A stretch of DNA of 64,000 bases from Oligoflexus sp. (GTDB lineage Bacteria > Bdellovibrionota_B > Oligoflexia > Oligoflexales > Oligoflexaceae). Both the position numbers and the translations under genes were made by a program. Under the pieces are notes generated by a model. That model searched no databases, had not been told where the DNA came from, and was given only the letters and a program-made list of their open reading frames with translations. This document shows positions 27,578 to 37,070 of this stretch, in pieces (the first letter of the stretch is position 1; the number at the start of each line of letters is the position of its first letter). Location of the stretch: the NCBI RefSeq assembly GCF_035712445.1, contig NZ_DASTAT010000026.1:1-64000 (forward strand), given 5' to 3'.

Positions 27578-30357
27578 TTAGGCCACCATTGTCTCGAGGG
27601 GGGTGATCAGGATCAGCTCAAAGGGTAGAAAGTCTGTCTCGGCTGCACCCGAAGACTGAAGTCTGAGTTCGATGCGTCCACCCAAGCGTTCGATATATTC
27701 CCTGATGGCTCCCATGCCGACTCCGCGGCCGGATATATCCGTGACACTCTTGCTGGTGGAAATACCATCCTCAAAGATAACCTGGGCCACCTTAATAGGA
27801 TCGGTCAGCTCCTTTTCGCTCAGAAGGCCAAGATCCTGCGCCATGCTCCTGAGACGTCCAAGGTTAATGCCCCGCCCATCATCCTGATAACGAATGCGCA
27901 GCGTCCTTGCGTCCGCTTGATCCACCACAACGACAATACTGCCTTGAGCCGGCTTGCCTTTGGCTGTTCGCTCATCCGGTGGTTCAATGCCGTGATCCAG
28001 AGAGTTGCGTATGAGATGAAGAAAGACCTTACGGAGCAGCTCCTCGCCCGTCACTGTGAGATTGATGGGAGCCGATTCAATACGGACGACAGGGTTGGCC
28101 TTGTGGAGGTCGCGTGCCAGTGTATCGGTGTGTTTGAGTATATCCCGCAGAACCGCTTCGGAACTATGATACAGGTTGCGACGGAGTATTTGAGTGAGGC
28201 CCCTCAGCTTTTCCAGCGTGGCCTGGGCCGCAGGCCATTCGGGAAGCTCGCGAATGCCGCGCAGGATGCTTTCGAGCAGGCCGCGACTGATCGGGATGTC
28301 GTCGGCGACCAGCGTGCGGCCGAGCTTTTCGTGATTCATTTTTATATAGAATCGCAAGGCCTGCTCACAGGCTTCCACCAGACTGAGCAGCGCGACAGGA
28401 TCCGCCCGTTTCCCCGGGTTTCTAACAAGGTCAGCCAGAGTTTGCTCGGCAGTATGAATTTGACTGGTGAGACGGCTCAATGCGAGCTGACGAGCAGCCC
28501 CTTTCATCGTATGCATGTTGATAAACATCATCTTAAGAGAGGCAATATCCAGGACAGAACCAGCAGCCGCCAGGCGACGATTTTCCTGGAAAAGATCCTG
28601 GCACAGCTGACAGAAACTTAGAAAGCTGGCGTTGGTCACGTTCATCAGCTCGGAAATCAGCAGCAGCTCCTCCTGCTGCTCACGGGATTGAGCCTGCAGA
28701 GTCCGATAGGAGCTGACATCGCGGAGTGTGACCAGAAATTTCTGCACGCTGAGGCCATCCTTCGATAGGACAGGACACCATTCCATTTCAACGATCTTCG
28801 TGCCGCCATCAGGGTTCAGCAGCTCGAACTCCTGAGGCAGCTGGCTCGCATTCAGCTCACAGGCAATGAAACTTTCTCCGAGGCAGGACTGCATAATGCT
28901 CTGGACCTGGGATCGCGCATCCGCCGAGAGGCTGGTCCGTCCAAACACAACATCCATCAAAGGTTTTCCAGCCAGCTCGCGGGCGCCCAGAATCTCGGTC
29001 AGATGCTCCGAGAAATTAGCGCTGAGCACGGGAATGTTGTCGATCATCTCCACCGTAAAAATACCTTGCCTGATGTGCTGCAGCATGGAACGGATATCAC
29101 TGGTTTGCTCCGCAACCTTTTTATCCAAAGTCTTGACAGTTTCCGAGAGATGCGCGTTCAGCGTTTCAATTTTATTCTTGGCCGCCTTCTGCTCGTGCTG
29201 GATCTTGTCACCCAATGCCAGCGACAGGAGGATGACTTCAGCCATGGATCCGATCACAACCCCGTTCTCGGTGAAGGCCGTTACGGGGAGAAAGCCTAGA
29301 GTCTGAATGGCTTTAATCGCCATACCCACCCAGATGGCGGCAAATGCGATCAGATAAAAGCGCGCAGAACGATGTCCTCTGCGAACAAGGCCAATGCCGG
29401 CCGTCAGCAGCACCACATTCAAGATCAGAGCGAGGGCGGTGCTGAGCTGGGTGGTGATCTTGTAAGGCACCACAGCGATGAGCAGAATGCCCACGATGCA
29501 CCAGCCCATCATGAGGAGTATGGCTTTGTCAGCGATGGGGGCATTCTCCGGCGTACCCAGAAAGCGGCGCGTGAACTTCAAGGCGAAAAAGGAGGCACCG
29601 TAGATAGTCAGTGGAATACTGAAGTTGGCCAGCCAGATATTTTGAGGCCAAAGGTACTGATACGTAACCCCACTCAGCGAGAGATTGAATATCATGAAGA
29701 GGCCGATGTAACCGATGTAATTCACATAATTGATATCACGGATGGTCACAGCCAGAAATGAATTATACAGGAGCATAGCCACCAGGATGCCGCAGAAAAT
29801 GCCAAGGCCGATGACCGCGTGCTGATCCACGCTGTGGAAGTATTCCGGATCGAAAAGTTTAAGGGGTATCTTAAGCGAACCCGAAGTCTCGCAGCGAAGG
29901 TAATAGGTCTGGCGGCCCTGGTTATCGATCTTGAAGACAAAATTGCGGTTCGGCAGCTGTCTCGCGGCAAAGGGGTAATGATCACCGTGCTTTGCCGTAC
30001 AAAGGTTCCATCGGGCCTGGGCATATAAAGATCAAGCTTGTCCAGGGCCGGATAAGCGATTTGAAGATAGAGCCTGCGAGAACTATAAGATGCAGTCTCC
30101 ACTGTAAAACGCAGCCAATAGGCCGATTTTGTAAAACCATAATTAGGCACAGCCGTCAGAGACGGCTTCCAGGGCAGGTCTTGCGCTGCGACTATCGCTT
30201 CAAAGCTGCGGTCCTGATCCACATCCTCCCAATACTCGACGGCTGTGCCGATTTCAAGCTCCTGCAGATCAGGAGGAATGTGTATCGACTGGGAGCTGAA
30301 GCCAAGGGAAGACCAGACGGAGAGCAGAATCAGAATAAAGAGCTTTCCAGGAGTCAT
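27578..30357 (-). pseudogene. 7TMR-DISM/HPt/CheA-type sensor kinase with a one-base frameshift (paralogue 2)
   Basis: The ATG at 30357 follows GAGGGG and opens a signal peptide (LFILILLSVWSSLGFS). A DISMED2-type periplasmic domain follows (KSAYWLRFTVETASYSSRRL). Near 30003 the reading must change frame after PDGTFVR to continue KHGDHYPFAARQLPNRNFVF, which is the normal end of that domain. One missing base explains this. The second frame then runs to 27578: seven membrane helices, the PAS-like module, HPt motif INMHTMKGAARQLAL, and CheA-type ATPase (LIRNSLDHGIE, QDDGRGINL, SGRGVGMGAI). The last motif has Gly in place of the usual Asp. The gene is otherwise intact, so either the frameshift is recent or it is a sequencing error. 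Antisense to its neighbours 20974 and 38621. Confidence 0.75.
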
Positions 30358-30470
30358 TGTACCCCTCAAAGCGAAGCGAATCGGCAGCGGTTTCATTCCA
30401 TCGTGATAACTGAAATAGACGATCTTGGGAAGAAGGACTTGCGCCTTGCGAAATCATGGAAAGAGTCTGA

Positions 30471-32987
30471 TCATGGTCTCCCTCGTCTTTCGATTATGCA
30501 TGTGACAGCCCATTCCAGTGGTCTTGAGGTCAGGAATCGCTTCATCACATCGGTAAGGCCGATCATGATCACCACCAAAAGGACGATCTCCATCCAATCC
30601 ATCGGATGCAGGGGGGCCAGCTTAAGAACCGTGAGTCGATCCGAGTTCTGGATGAGCAGCACCGATGACACAACCGTGACGGCGGCCACAGCTTTTGCGG
30701 CTTGAGAGCGCGTGAGATAGAGGACGACGGCAGCGCTCCAGAACGTGAGCAGGGCCATGGCCTTGGCCCGAGCGTGGCTGTCGGCGTATCCCTCGTTCAC
30801 TCCAGCGATAAAACTGGTTGCCAGCGCTGCAGACACAAACAGCCCGGATATGGAGATTCGGAGGACCTCAGACAGGGGAAAGAACGCCCTTTCCACTCGC
30901 TGCTCGTCATCGGGATGAACCTTCGCCTGGAATGCGAGCAAGGCCGTAGGGTGAATGACCAATTCAAGCCACACAATATGAACAGGCATATAGACCAGAG
31001 GAAAGTTGGCCAAAGGAACGACAGCAGCGGTCGTTACAAGGGGGATGTGGATGAGGAATAAATACCCAAAACTCATCTGCAGGTTTTTAAAGAGTTGCCG
31101 GCCCTCGCGGATGGCATTGACTATCGTCGTAAAGTTGTCATCTCCCAGGATAATTGATGATACTTCTTTAGCGCTTCGTGTACCGCGTTCGCCCATGGCA
31201 ATACCGATGTCCGCTGACTTGAGCGCAGGGGCATCATTGACTCCATCACCCGTCACGGCGACAAGCTCTCCCGACGCTTTCAGGGCTTTGACAATTCTCA
31301 GTTTCTGGATGGGCGTGCAGCGTGCCACGACATGGATCTCTTTTAAGAAATCGGGATGCCGAGCGAGATAGGCTTCCGTGAATTTCTCAGATTCACCCTC
31401 GGCGGAGATTACAATCGGTTCACGGGCGAGGCCCGCATCTCGTGCAATGGCCCGCGATGTCTCAGGGTGATCGCCGGTTATCATCAGAACCCGAATGCCA
31501 CTAAGATGACAATAGGCTATTGATTCAGCCACCCCCGGTCGCGGCGGATCTTCAAAGGCCAGGAGCCCACAGAATTCCATGTCCTCCTCGGGTTCCAGCA
31601 GCTCCCCACTGAACGGCATTTCCTTCCTTGCACAGGCCACCACCTTGTGCCCGCTTTGTGCCCATTGAGAGACTCGGTCGAGCCACTCCAACCTTTCAGC
31701 AATCGACAGCCTCGAACGTCCTAGCAACGTTTCGGGTGCTCCCTTGCTACAGGCCAGCGCAGTTCCCTCTGGTGTCTTGATCCAAACAGTTTCTCGCTTT
31801 CGATCTTCGGTAAAGGGGAAGCATCTGATTCTCTCTGTCTGTGCTTCAGACCGCTGCGAAACGGCTTTATGAATAGCAAGATCAAGCGGATCATTGGCGG
31901 AACTGGAAGCCATAGCGGCTGTTTCCAACAGGGTTTCCTTGCTGATCGCGGCAGCAGTCTCCCAATGAGTGAGTTCCAGGCGTCCCGCGGTAATGGTACC
32001 GGTTTTGTCACTGCAAATCTGCGTGACGCGGCCGATGTTTTCGACACTGACGGCCCGTCTGACGAGAGCTTTTCTTTGAGCAAGGCGATAGATCCCTACA
32101 CCCAGAAAGAAAGTGAAGACTACTGGAAATTCTTCCGGGATCGCGGCGACAGCAAGCGTTGCTGCGCTCAAGAGAGCATCCAGCCAACCATGCCCCTGAT
32201 AGAGACGCAAGGCCGCCAGGATAAGGCAGAGCAATGCCGCAGAGTAGATCAACACCTGAACGAGTTTGGCAATAGCCTTTTGCAGCGGGGTTCGCTCGTT
32301 CGGCATTGATGAGATGGATTGAACGATTTCTCCATACGCTGTTCTCTGGCCCGTCGCCATCACCCGCAAGAGACCATTTCCCGTAAGAACCCTCGTTCCC
32401 GCAAAAGCCAGATTTTCTGAGGGCACAGGGACTTCTCCGCTTTTTGATAGCTCAAAAGGGTCGAGCTGCGTCGGCGTTTTGATCATAGGGAAAGCCTCGC
32501 CAGTCAGGACCGATTCATCAACTTGAATGTCCTTGGCAGTTTCAAAGATCCCGTCTGCAGGCAGGTTCATGCCAGGCGACACACAAACGATATCCCCTGG
32601 CACGAGATCCTGAGAATCAATGCTAAGTTGCAGCGCCTCACGGATGACGGTGACATGGGACATCAGCTGAGTTTTAAGACCTGCAATCGAGGCTTGAGTT
32701 CGCCAATGCAGAAGCGCATCCATAAAGAGGAGAGGCAGTACAGCCACAAAAAGCGTGATGCCATCGCTGATCGCGCCCGTCAGCAAAAATGCGGAGCCGA
32801 TACCGACCAGAAACCAGATCATGGGGTCTTTTATGGTTTCGATCAAGAGATCGAGCCATGGGTGACCTGCTACCTCGACAATGCGATTCCTCCCAAACCG
32901 AGCACGCTGTCTTGAGACATCGGCAGCACTCAGACCACCTTCGCGTTTTTCAAGATCGCTCAGACTTGCAAATGACACCGTTTTCAT
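30471..32987 (-). CDS. P-type cation-transporting ATPase
   Basis: All core motifs of a P-type ATPase are present in 838 residues: actuator motif LTGEAFP, phosphorylation motif SDKTGTITAG (Asp327), and the hinge GDGVNDAPALKSADIG. A cation-ATPase N-terminal domain lies at residues 8-35 (LSDLEKREGGLSAADVSRQR). The membrane motif before the phosphorylation site is AAIPEEFPVVFTFFLGVG. It resembles the P2-type PEGLP site but has Glu-Glu-Phe, a form common in bacterial uncharacterised P2 pumps. Ca2+, Mn2+ or another cation is possible; the substrate is not readable from sequence. No heavy-metal-binding domain or CPC motif is seen. The Shine-Dalgarno sequence is weak. The DISM kinase gene follows on the same strand after about 110 bases. 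Confidence 0.9.
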   Translation of the reverse strand: MKTVSFASLSDLEKREGGLSAADVSRQRARFGRNRIVEVAGHPWLDLLIETIKDPMIWFLVGIGSAFLLTGAISDGITLFVAVLPLLFMDALLHWRTQASIAGLKTQLMSHVTVIREALQLSIDSQDLVPGDIVCVSPGMNLPADGIFETAKDIQVDESVLTGEAFPMIKTPTQLDPFELSKSGEVPVPSENLAFAGTRVLTGNGLLRVMATGQRTAYGEIVQSISSMPNERTPLQKAIAKLVQVLIYSAALLCLILAALRLYQGHGWLDALLSAATLAVAAIPEEFPVVFTFFLGVGIYRLAQRKALVRRAVSVENIGRVTQICSDKTGTITAGRLELTHWETAAAISKETLLETAAMASSSANDPLDLAIHKAVSQRSEAQTERIRCFPFTEDRKRETVWIKTPEGTALACSKGAPETLLGRSRLSIAERLEWLDRVSQWAQSGHKVVACARKEMPFSGELLEPEEDMEFCGLLAFEDPPRPGVAESIAYCHLSGIRVLMITGDHPETSRAIARDAGLAREPIVISAEGESEKFTEAYLARHPDFLKEIHVVARCTPIQKLRIVKALKASGELVAVTGDGVNDAPALKSADIGIAMGERGTRSAKEVSSIILGDDNFTTIVNAIREGRQLFKNLQMSFGYLFLIHIPLVTTAAVVPLANFPLVYMPVHIVWLELVIHPTALLAFQAKVHPDDEQRVERAFFPLSEVLRISISGLFVSAALATSFIAGVNEGYADSHARAKAMALLTFWSAAVVLYLTRSQAAKAVAAVTVVSSVLLIQNSDRLTVLKLAPLHPMDWMEIVLLVVIMIGLTDVMKRFLTSRPLEWAVTCIIERRGRP

Positions 32988-33242
32988 GACGTCAGGACCA
33001 GCTTATGGTAATAGTCGAAGCATTATTACCCCCTTGCCTCGTGCTGTCACCGGAAAACAAAGGTGCTGATTTTTTCCTGACGACCCGAGAGCATTCCGCT
33101 GCCGAAAGTTCCCAGGCATGCCTTATGCAGTTCAACTGAAGCCCATCCTGGAAGAACTCATCCTGCTGGAACAGCGCGGTGGTATCCAGCTTCTGGGTAA
33201 GATTGCTGAACCTTGCATCACGAGCAGTTGCGGAGGAGTCGC

Positions 33243-33968
33243 ATGCGCCGTGCTCACTATCTTTTGCTGTTGTTCATCCAGGCAGGAGCCGGCCACGCTG
33301 AGACTGAGCCTCCACCGGAAACCGTCTCTCACTATTTCACTTCCCTTTGGGATCAGCATCTCGAACCCACATTTGAGGATGGTTTTGATCGAACAGGCTA
33401 CACCATCCTTGCCGTGGGCGCCGCTTGTACCCTCGTATCGAATAACCAGGATCATTGGGTCAGACGGGAATGGCGAGGCGAGCAGAAGGTAAGTCGCGAT
33501 GTGACCAGGTTCGGGGCGGTCTGGGGAAGCGGCGGCCCAAGCCTTTTGATAGCGGGCACACTTCTCTATTATGATCCCCAGCCCGGCCTCGCCTTTTCGG
33601 AGGCCGTTGCCCTCACGTCGTTAACACATTATTCCCTATCCCGACTTTCGAGTCGCCCCCGTCCCGGCAATCCTCTTATTCGCACTTCGTTTCCATCCGG
33701 CCACACTGCGAACGCCTGGGTCATGGCCACCTCATTAACTTATTCCTATGGATGGAAGGTCGGCGCCCCAACCTATGCAGCCGCCCTGATCACCATGGCC
33801 GCACGGATTGCAGACGATCGTCATTGGCTGAGTGATACGGTGGCCGCGGCGGCTCTCGGCGCATTTTGGGGTCGCGCCACAGCCTTCCATCATGGCCAAG
33901 ACAAGCTGCGCATCCAACCGATCCTTTCCTCCGCGTCCTTGGGAATGGAGCTCGCCTATGAATTTTAG
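33243..33968 (+). CDS. PAP2-superfamily phosphatase, exported
   Basis: The ATG at 33243 lies behind GGAGGAG and opens a signal peptide (MRRAHYLLLLFIQAGAGHAE). Motif 2 is SFPSGHT (149-155, His154) and motif 3 is R188-x5-H194-x3-D198 (ARIADDRHWLSD), as in lipid and undecaprenyl-pyrophosphate phosphatases. Motif 1 (KxxxxxxRP) is only partial: SRLSSRPRP keeps RP but lacks the Lys. Hydrophobic helices flank the motifs. It probably removes phosphate from a lipid substrate on the periplasmic side. It is the first gene of a three-gene operon: the next ATG overlaps its stop (ATGAATTTTAG), and a third gene follows 2 bases after the second. Confidence 0.85.
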   Translation: MRRAHYLLLLFIQAGAGHAETEPPPETVSHYFTSLWDQHLEPTFEDGFDRTGYTILAVGAACTLVSNNQDHWVRREWRGEQKVSRDVTRFGAVWGSGGPSLLIAGTLLYYDPQPGLAFSEAVALTSLTHYSLSRLSSRPRPGNPLIRTSFPSGHTANAWVMATSLTYSYGWKVGAPTYAAALITMAARIADDRHWLSDTVAAAALGAFWGRATAFHHGQDKLRIQPILSSASLGMELAYEF

Positions 33969-34593
33969 GCCTTCGCTTGTCATCCTGATGACTCTCCTGC
34001 TCCTGCAAAGCCGATCCTCAGCAGCAAGCACCTCCCCTTCTTTTGCCTATCAAGAGAAGGATAGGACCTTGGTTGAGAACTTCGAGCAACTGGGCCTCGT
34101 GTATGGAGCGAGTTGGATCATCTATCCACTCACGCAGCCCGACGTCCTGCGTGGCGAACTGGGTTCCTGGGCAGAGTATCGGAAAAACATCGGCGACCTT
34201 GTCTTCGACTATGACGAGCCGCAGTGGAACTGGTTTATCCATCCCCTCTCCGGCAGCCAGCTCTATCTCTATTATCGAGCGACAGGACACGACCGGCGCG
34301 AGAGCTTTGCCATGACCTTCATCTCCAGCGCACTCTTCGAGTTTACCGTTGAAACCTATAGCGAACCGGCCAGCATTCAGGATCTCTATCAAACGCCCAT
34401 CATTGGGACTGCTCTTGGCTATGGCATCGAGATGATCAGCCACGAGCTTTTAAACAGTGACGCGACGGCCGCGCGCGTATTAGGACGCGTGATCAATCCA
34501 TTTTCACTTTTGGTCGAGAAAAAATCTGTTTCCCTTGTTCCCATGACGGATTTCCAAACCATGGCCGCGCTCAAATTGACGATGGAATTTTGA
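33958..34593 (+). CDS. DUF3943-like exported protein
   Basis: The start overlaps the end of the PAP2 gene by 11 bases, with GGAG 8 bases upstream. A signal peptide (SLVILMTLLLLQSRSSA) precedes about 190 residues. The centre WFIHPLSGSQLYLYYRATGH followed by SSALFEFTVETYSEPASIQD and TPIIGTALGYGIE matches the conserved pattern of DUF3943 proteins (HP..GS.YY, WE...E, PS..D, TP..G). These are predicted membrane-associated envelope proteins of unknown function. It ends KLTMEF. The translational coupling suggests that it works with the upstream phosphatase and the downstream barrel, perhaps in lipid or LPS modification; this role is inferred. Confidence 0.75.
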   Translation: MNFRPSLVILMTLLLLQSRSSAASTSPSFAYQEKDRTLVENFEQLGLVYGASWIIYPLTQPDVLRGELGSWAEYRKNIGDLVFDYDEPQWNWFIHPLSGSQLYLYYRATGHDRRESFAMTFISSALFEFTVETYSEPASIQDLYQTPIIGTALGYGIEMISHELLNSDATAARVLGRVINPFSLLVEKKSVSLVPMTDFQTMAALKLTMEF

Positions 34594-34594
34594 T

Positions 34595-35284
34595 ATGATG
34601 CAACTTTTGAAACCGGGGCTTATCGTCATCACCCTTCAACCTTTGGCCCTCCATGCACGAAACCTCGATGACTCGCCTCTCGATGGACTGCGTCTGGGCT
34701 TTGGATTTTCCCCACTCCTTTTGCAGTCCCTGCGCAGTGAGGACAGTCCCCTGAATTACGCCGGCTTTGGCTTGAACAGTGCGCTGGCTTACCAGTTTTC
34801 ACCTTTCAGCCTTGGCATCAAGTCGCTGGCGGCCATGGGGCTGCAAGGGAAAAAGTACGCGCATTCCACCCTGCCCTATACTGTGATCCGCAAGGTGCAG
34901 TTCGTGAGCTTTTCAAGTTTCATCGAATACACCGTGATCCCTGAAATCATGCCCCGGCATCATTTCTTTATCAGCGCCGGGCCCGCCGCCTCGCTCACGA
35001 GCTTCGCCTATAGGGAGCGGCTTCTCGATAATGGTGAGGAGGTGAAAAGCAAGATCGCCTCGAAAGGTCGCGGCTTTGATGTTTCCTTTGGGCTGACGCA
35101 CTTCACCCCAGACTCCCAAGATGCCGGCTATATCGCGATCAACTATATCAGTGTACGCCCTGGCAAGGGCAGCATGGTGGACATCAGCAAAACGATGGCG
35201 GTGGAAGCTCTGGCTCGTGCTCGCTCCAGTGGATTGGACCGCGTCCAGGTTTTCAGTCTGAACTTTGGAGTCTTCCTGCTTTGA
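34595..35284 (+). CDS. Putative outer-membrane barrel protein, third gene of the PAP2 operon
   Basis: The ATG lies one base after the stop of the DUF3943-like gene. A short signal peptide (PGLIVITLQPLALHA) is followed by about 205 residues with strand periodicity typical of an 8-10 stranded barrel: LDGLRLGFGFSPLL, FSPFSLGIKSLAAMGLQG, HFFISAGPAASLTSFAY, GFDVSFGLTHF, GYIAINYISVRPG and the C-terminal VFSLNFGVFLL. No PagP or PagL active-site pattern could be matched with confidence. The operon context makes an envelope-lipid role plausible. The gene ends about 40 bases before the convergent lytic transglycosylase wreck. Confidence 0.65.
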   Translation: MMQLLKPGLIVITLQPLALHARNLDDSPLDGLRLGFGFSPLLLQSLRSEDSPLNYAGFGLNSALAYQFSPFSLGIKSLAAMGLQGKKYAHSTLPYTVIRKVQFVSFSSFIEYTVIPEIMPRHHFFISAGPAASLTSFAYRERLLDNGEEVKSKIASKGRGFDVSFGLTHFTPDSQDAGYIAINYISVRPGKGSMVDISKTMAVEALARARSSGLDRVQVFSLNFGVFLL

Positions 35285-35322
35285 CAAGGGCTTTCGTCTG
35301 CTCCCGCAGCCTGCATGCCGAC

Positions 35323-35824
35323 TTAAGTTTCACGGAGTAAAGCGTCCTGATGCTCTATGATGATGGCCGCTGCAATAACTTTGGCTACGTAGGTATTGAT
35401 ATGACCCTGATTCATCAGCACCCATCCGTCACTGACCTCGGTTTCGCGGATAACTCTCGCCACATGTGTCGGTCCCTGATTGTACGCTGCGAGTGCCAGG
35501 AGCCAATCACCAAACCTCTTATAGGAGACCTTCAGAATGCGGACGGCCGCCTGACGATGCCCTCGTATGTTTCCATGCGATGAAGCTCCTCCTTCACACC
35601 GGCTGCTTGTGCGGGTTGCGCGAGCAGGGAATTCAGTCGATCCATGACCGGCTGAGTCAATTCCATAGGAAAACCGCTCGAAGAACTCTGCTCCAGAAGA
35701 GCCTTGATATCTTGGAAGGCTGACCCTCTTCTGCCAGCAAAGGCGCGCTCGTCAGGAACAGCAAAAGCATGATCGGGCCAGTAAAATGCGAGCTGATGCT
35801 ATTTTTAATCCTGTGATGACGCAT
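35323..35824 (-). pseudogene. Lytic transglycosylase (SLT-type) gene wreck
   Basis: The ATG at 35824 follows AGGAG and begins a good signal peptide (GPIMLLLFLTSAPLLAEEG). The reading then shifts frame to AFQDIKALLEQSSSSGFPME, continues to RLNSLLAQPAQAAGVKEEL and HRMETYEGIV, and shifts again to QAAVRILKVSYKRFGDWLLA followed by LAAYNQGPTHVARVI. The last segment is the conserved C-terminal end of an MltD/Slt catalytic domain (F.DW.LALAAYN.GP..V). The region with the catalytic Glu (ES motif) and GLWQ/MQ motifs is missing, so at least one deletion and two frame changes have destroyed the gene. Intact enzymes cleave peptidoglycan glycan strands in the periplasm. Confidence 0.7.
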
Positions 35825-36158
35825 GTCTCGTCTCCTATGAAGTGAGCACACGCGATCCTGCAAAGGACAATGTGATGGATCATGCAAGTATCATGACAGA
35901 ATGAAGTGAAACGCTGAGTTCGCAATGGGAGATTGGGCCTGCACATGGATGTATGACATAACATTCTCCGTCTCGATCTCGCAACAGCATGGGAACCTGC
36001 CTGTTACGTTGATATGATCAGGGTGGTGATAGGCGTGAAAACAGAACCTCATGCAGATCCCCGCTTCGGCTGTATTCCGGTAACGCTGAGTCCGCTCGAC
36101 CTCGATATTGGAATGTGCCTTGCAGCTCTGCTTTTCGTAACTTTATCAGGAGGCACCC
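35825..36158. other. Intergenic region between divergent transcription units
   Basis: No gene is supported in these 334 bases. The region must hold the promoter for the OB-fold lipoprotein cluster that starts at 36159 (AGGAGG at 36149-36154) and the old promoter of the lytic transglycosylase wreck. No clear -35/-10 pair or repeat stood out. Confidence 0.4.
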
Positions 36159-37034
36159 ATGAACAATTCCAGAAACCCACATGTCATAAAAATTACAGGA
36201 TTGATCGGACTACTATCAGGCCTGGTACTAGTTCCCATAGGATGTACCCGGAATCAGACGACGGCTGAGAACATTCGCGTGGAGGACCTCAAGGAGAATA
36301 CCGCTGCATACTTGGGCAAAACTGTGACAGTAAGCGGTGAAATTGAAGAAATTTATGGTCCTCGCGCCTTTAAGTTGGGAGGAAAGGATTTTTTTGACAG
36401 CGAGATTCGCGTCATCACATCGCAGCCTTTGAAGGCTTCCGTGCAGGAACGTGCCGATCAGCCCTTTCGGAAGGACGATATCGCTTTGGTCACAGGGACC
36501 GTTCGCAACGTCGTGATTGCCGACGTTGAACGTGAATTCAGTTTTGATCTTGATCCCAACTATGAGATCGAATTTGAGAGTAGGCCGGCCATCATCGCCA
36601 CATCGGTTCTGATTTCACCACGCGGACAATCAGCAACCGTGGCCACCGGGAGCAATCAGCCGACCCAGATCACAGACATCGCGGTGATCCACAATACGAC
36701 CGACAAAGCGACTTTGGTGGGTCGAACCGTGCAGTTGAATAAAGTCAATGTGCAGAAGGTTGTCGGTGATCAATCCTTCCTGATTGGAACCGGCAATCAG
36801 CAAGTCTTTGTCACATTCAACGAAATACCAAGTCCAGGCACGGCGAAAGAAGGGCAGGTCGCCATTAAAGCAGGACAAAAGGTTAGCCTGAACGGAACGA
36901 TTCGGAGTCTGCCCGCACTGAGTGAGGAATGGTTAAAACAGAATAAAGTGGATAGTACGACAGCGAAAGAGTTGAAGCAGCAGCCTATCTATATTCACGC
37001 CTCAGATGTGCGCGTGGAACAAGCAGCAGGCTAA
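36159..37034 (+). CDS. Lipoprotein with two OB-fold-like repeats
   Basis: The ATG follows AGGAGG. The signal peptide ends in a lipobox-like PIGC (Cys29). Two similar modules follow: ENTAAYLGKTVTVSGEIEEI with a basic strand FKLGGKDFFDSEIRVI (about 45-130), and KATLVGRTVQLNKVNVQKVV followed by GDQSFLIGTG (about 190-250). The pattern 'layer of GK.V.V.GE/.V....' is that of small OB-fold domains found in envelope stress and bacterial lipoproteins. The lipoprotein at 41445-41912 carries one copy of the same module. The next gene, with PRC-barrel domains, starts 36 bases later. A binding or envelope-stress role is likely but not shown. Confidence 0.7.
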   Translation: MNNSRNPHVIKITGLIGLLSGLVLVPIGCTRNQTTAENIRVEDLKENTAAYLGKTVTVSGEIEEIYGPRAFKLGGKDFFDSEIRVITSQPLKASVQERADQPFRKDDIALVTGTVRNVVIADVEREFSFDLDPNYEIEFESRPAIIATSVLISPRGQSATVATGSNQPTQITDIAVIHNTTDKATLVGRTVQLNKVNVQKVVGDQSFLIGTGNQQVFVTFNEIPSPGTAKEGQVAIKAGQKVSLNGTIRSLPALSEEWLKQNKVDSTTAKELKQQPIYIHASDVRVEQAAG

Positions 37035-37070
37035 GACCTTGATCCAAGGCGGCCTGACCAAGGAGGAATT

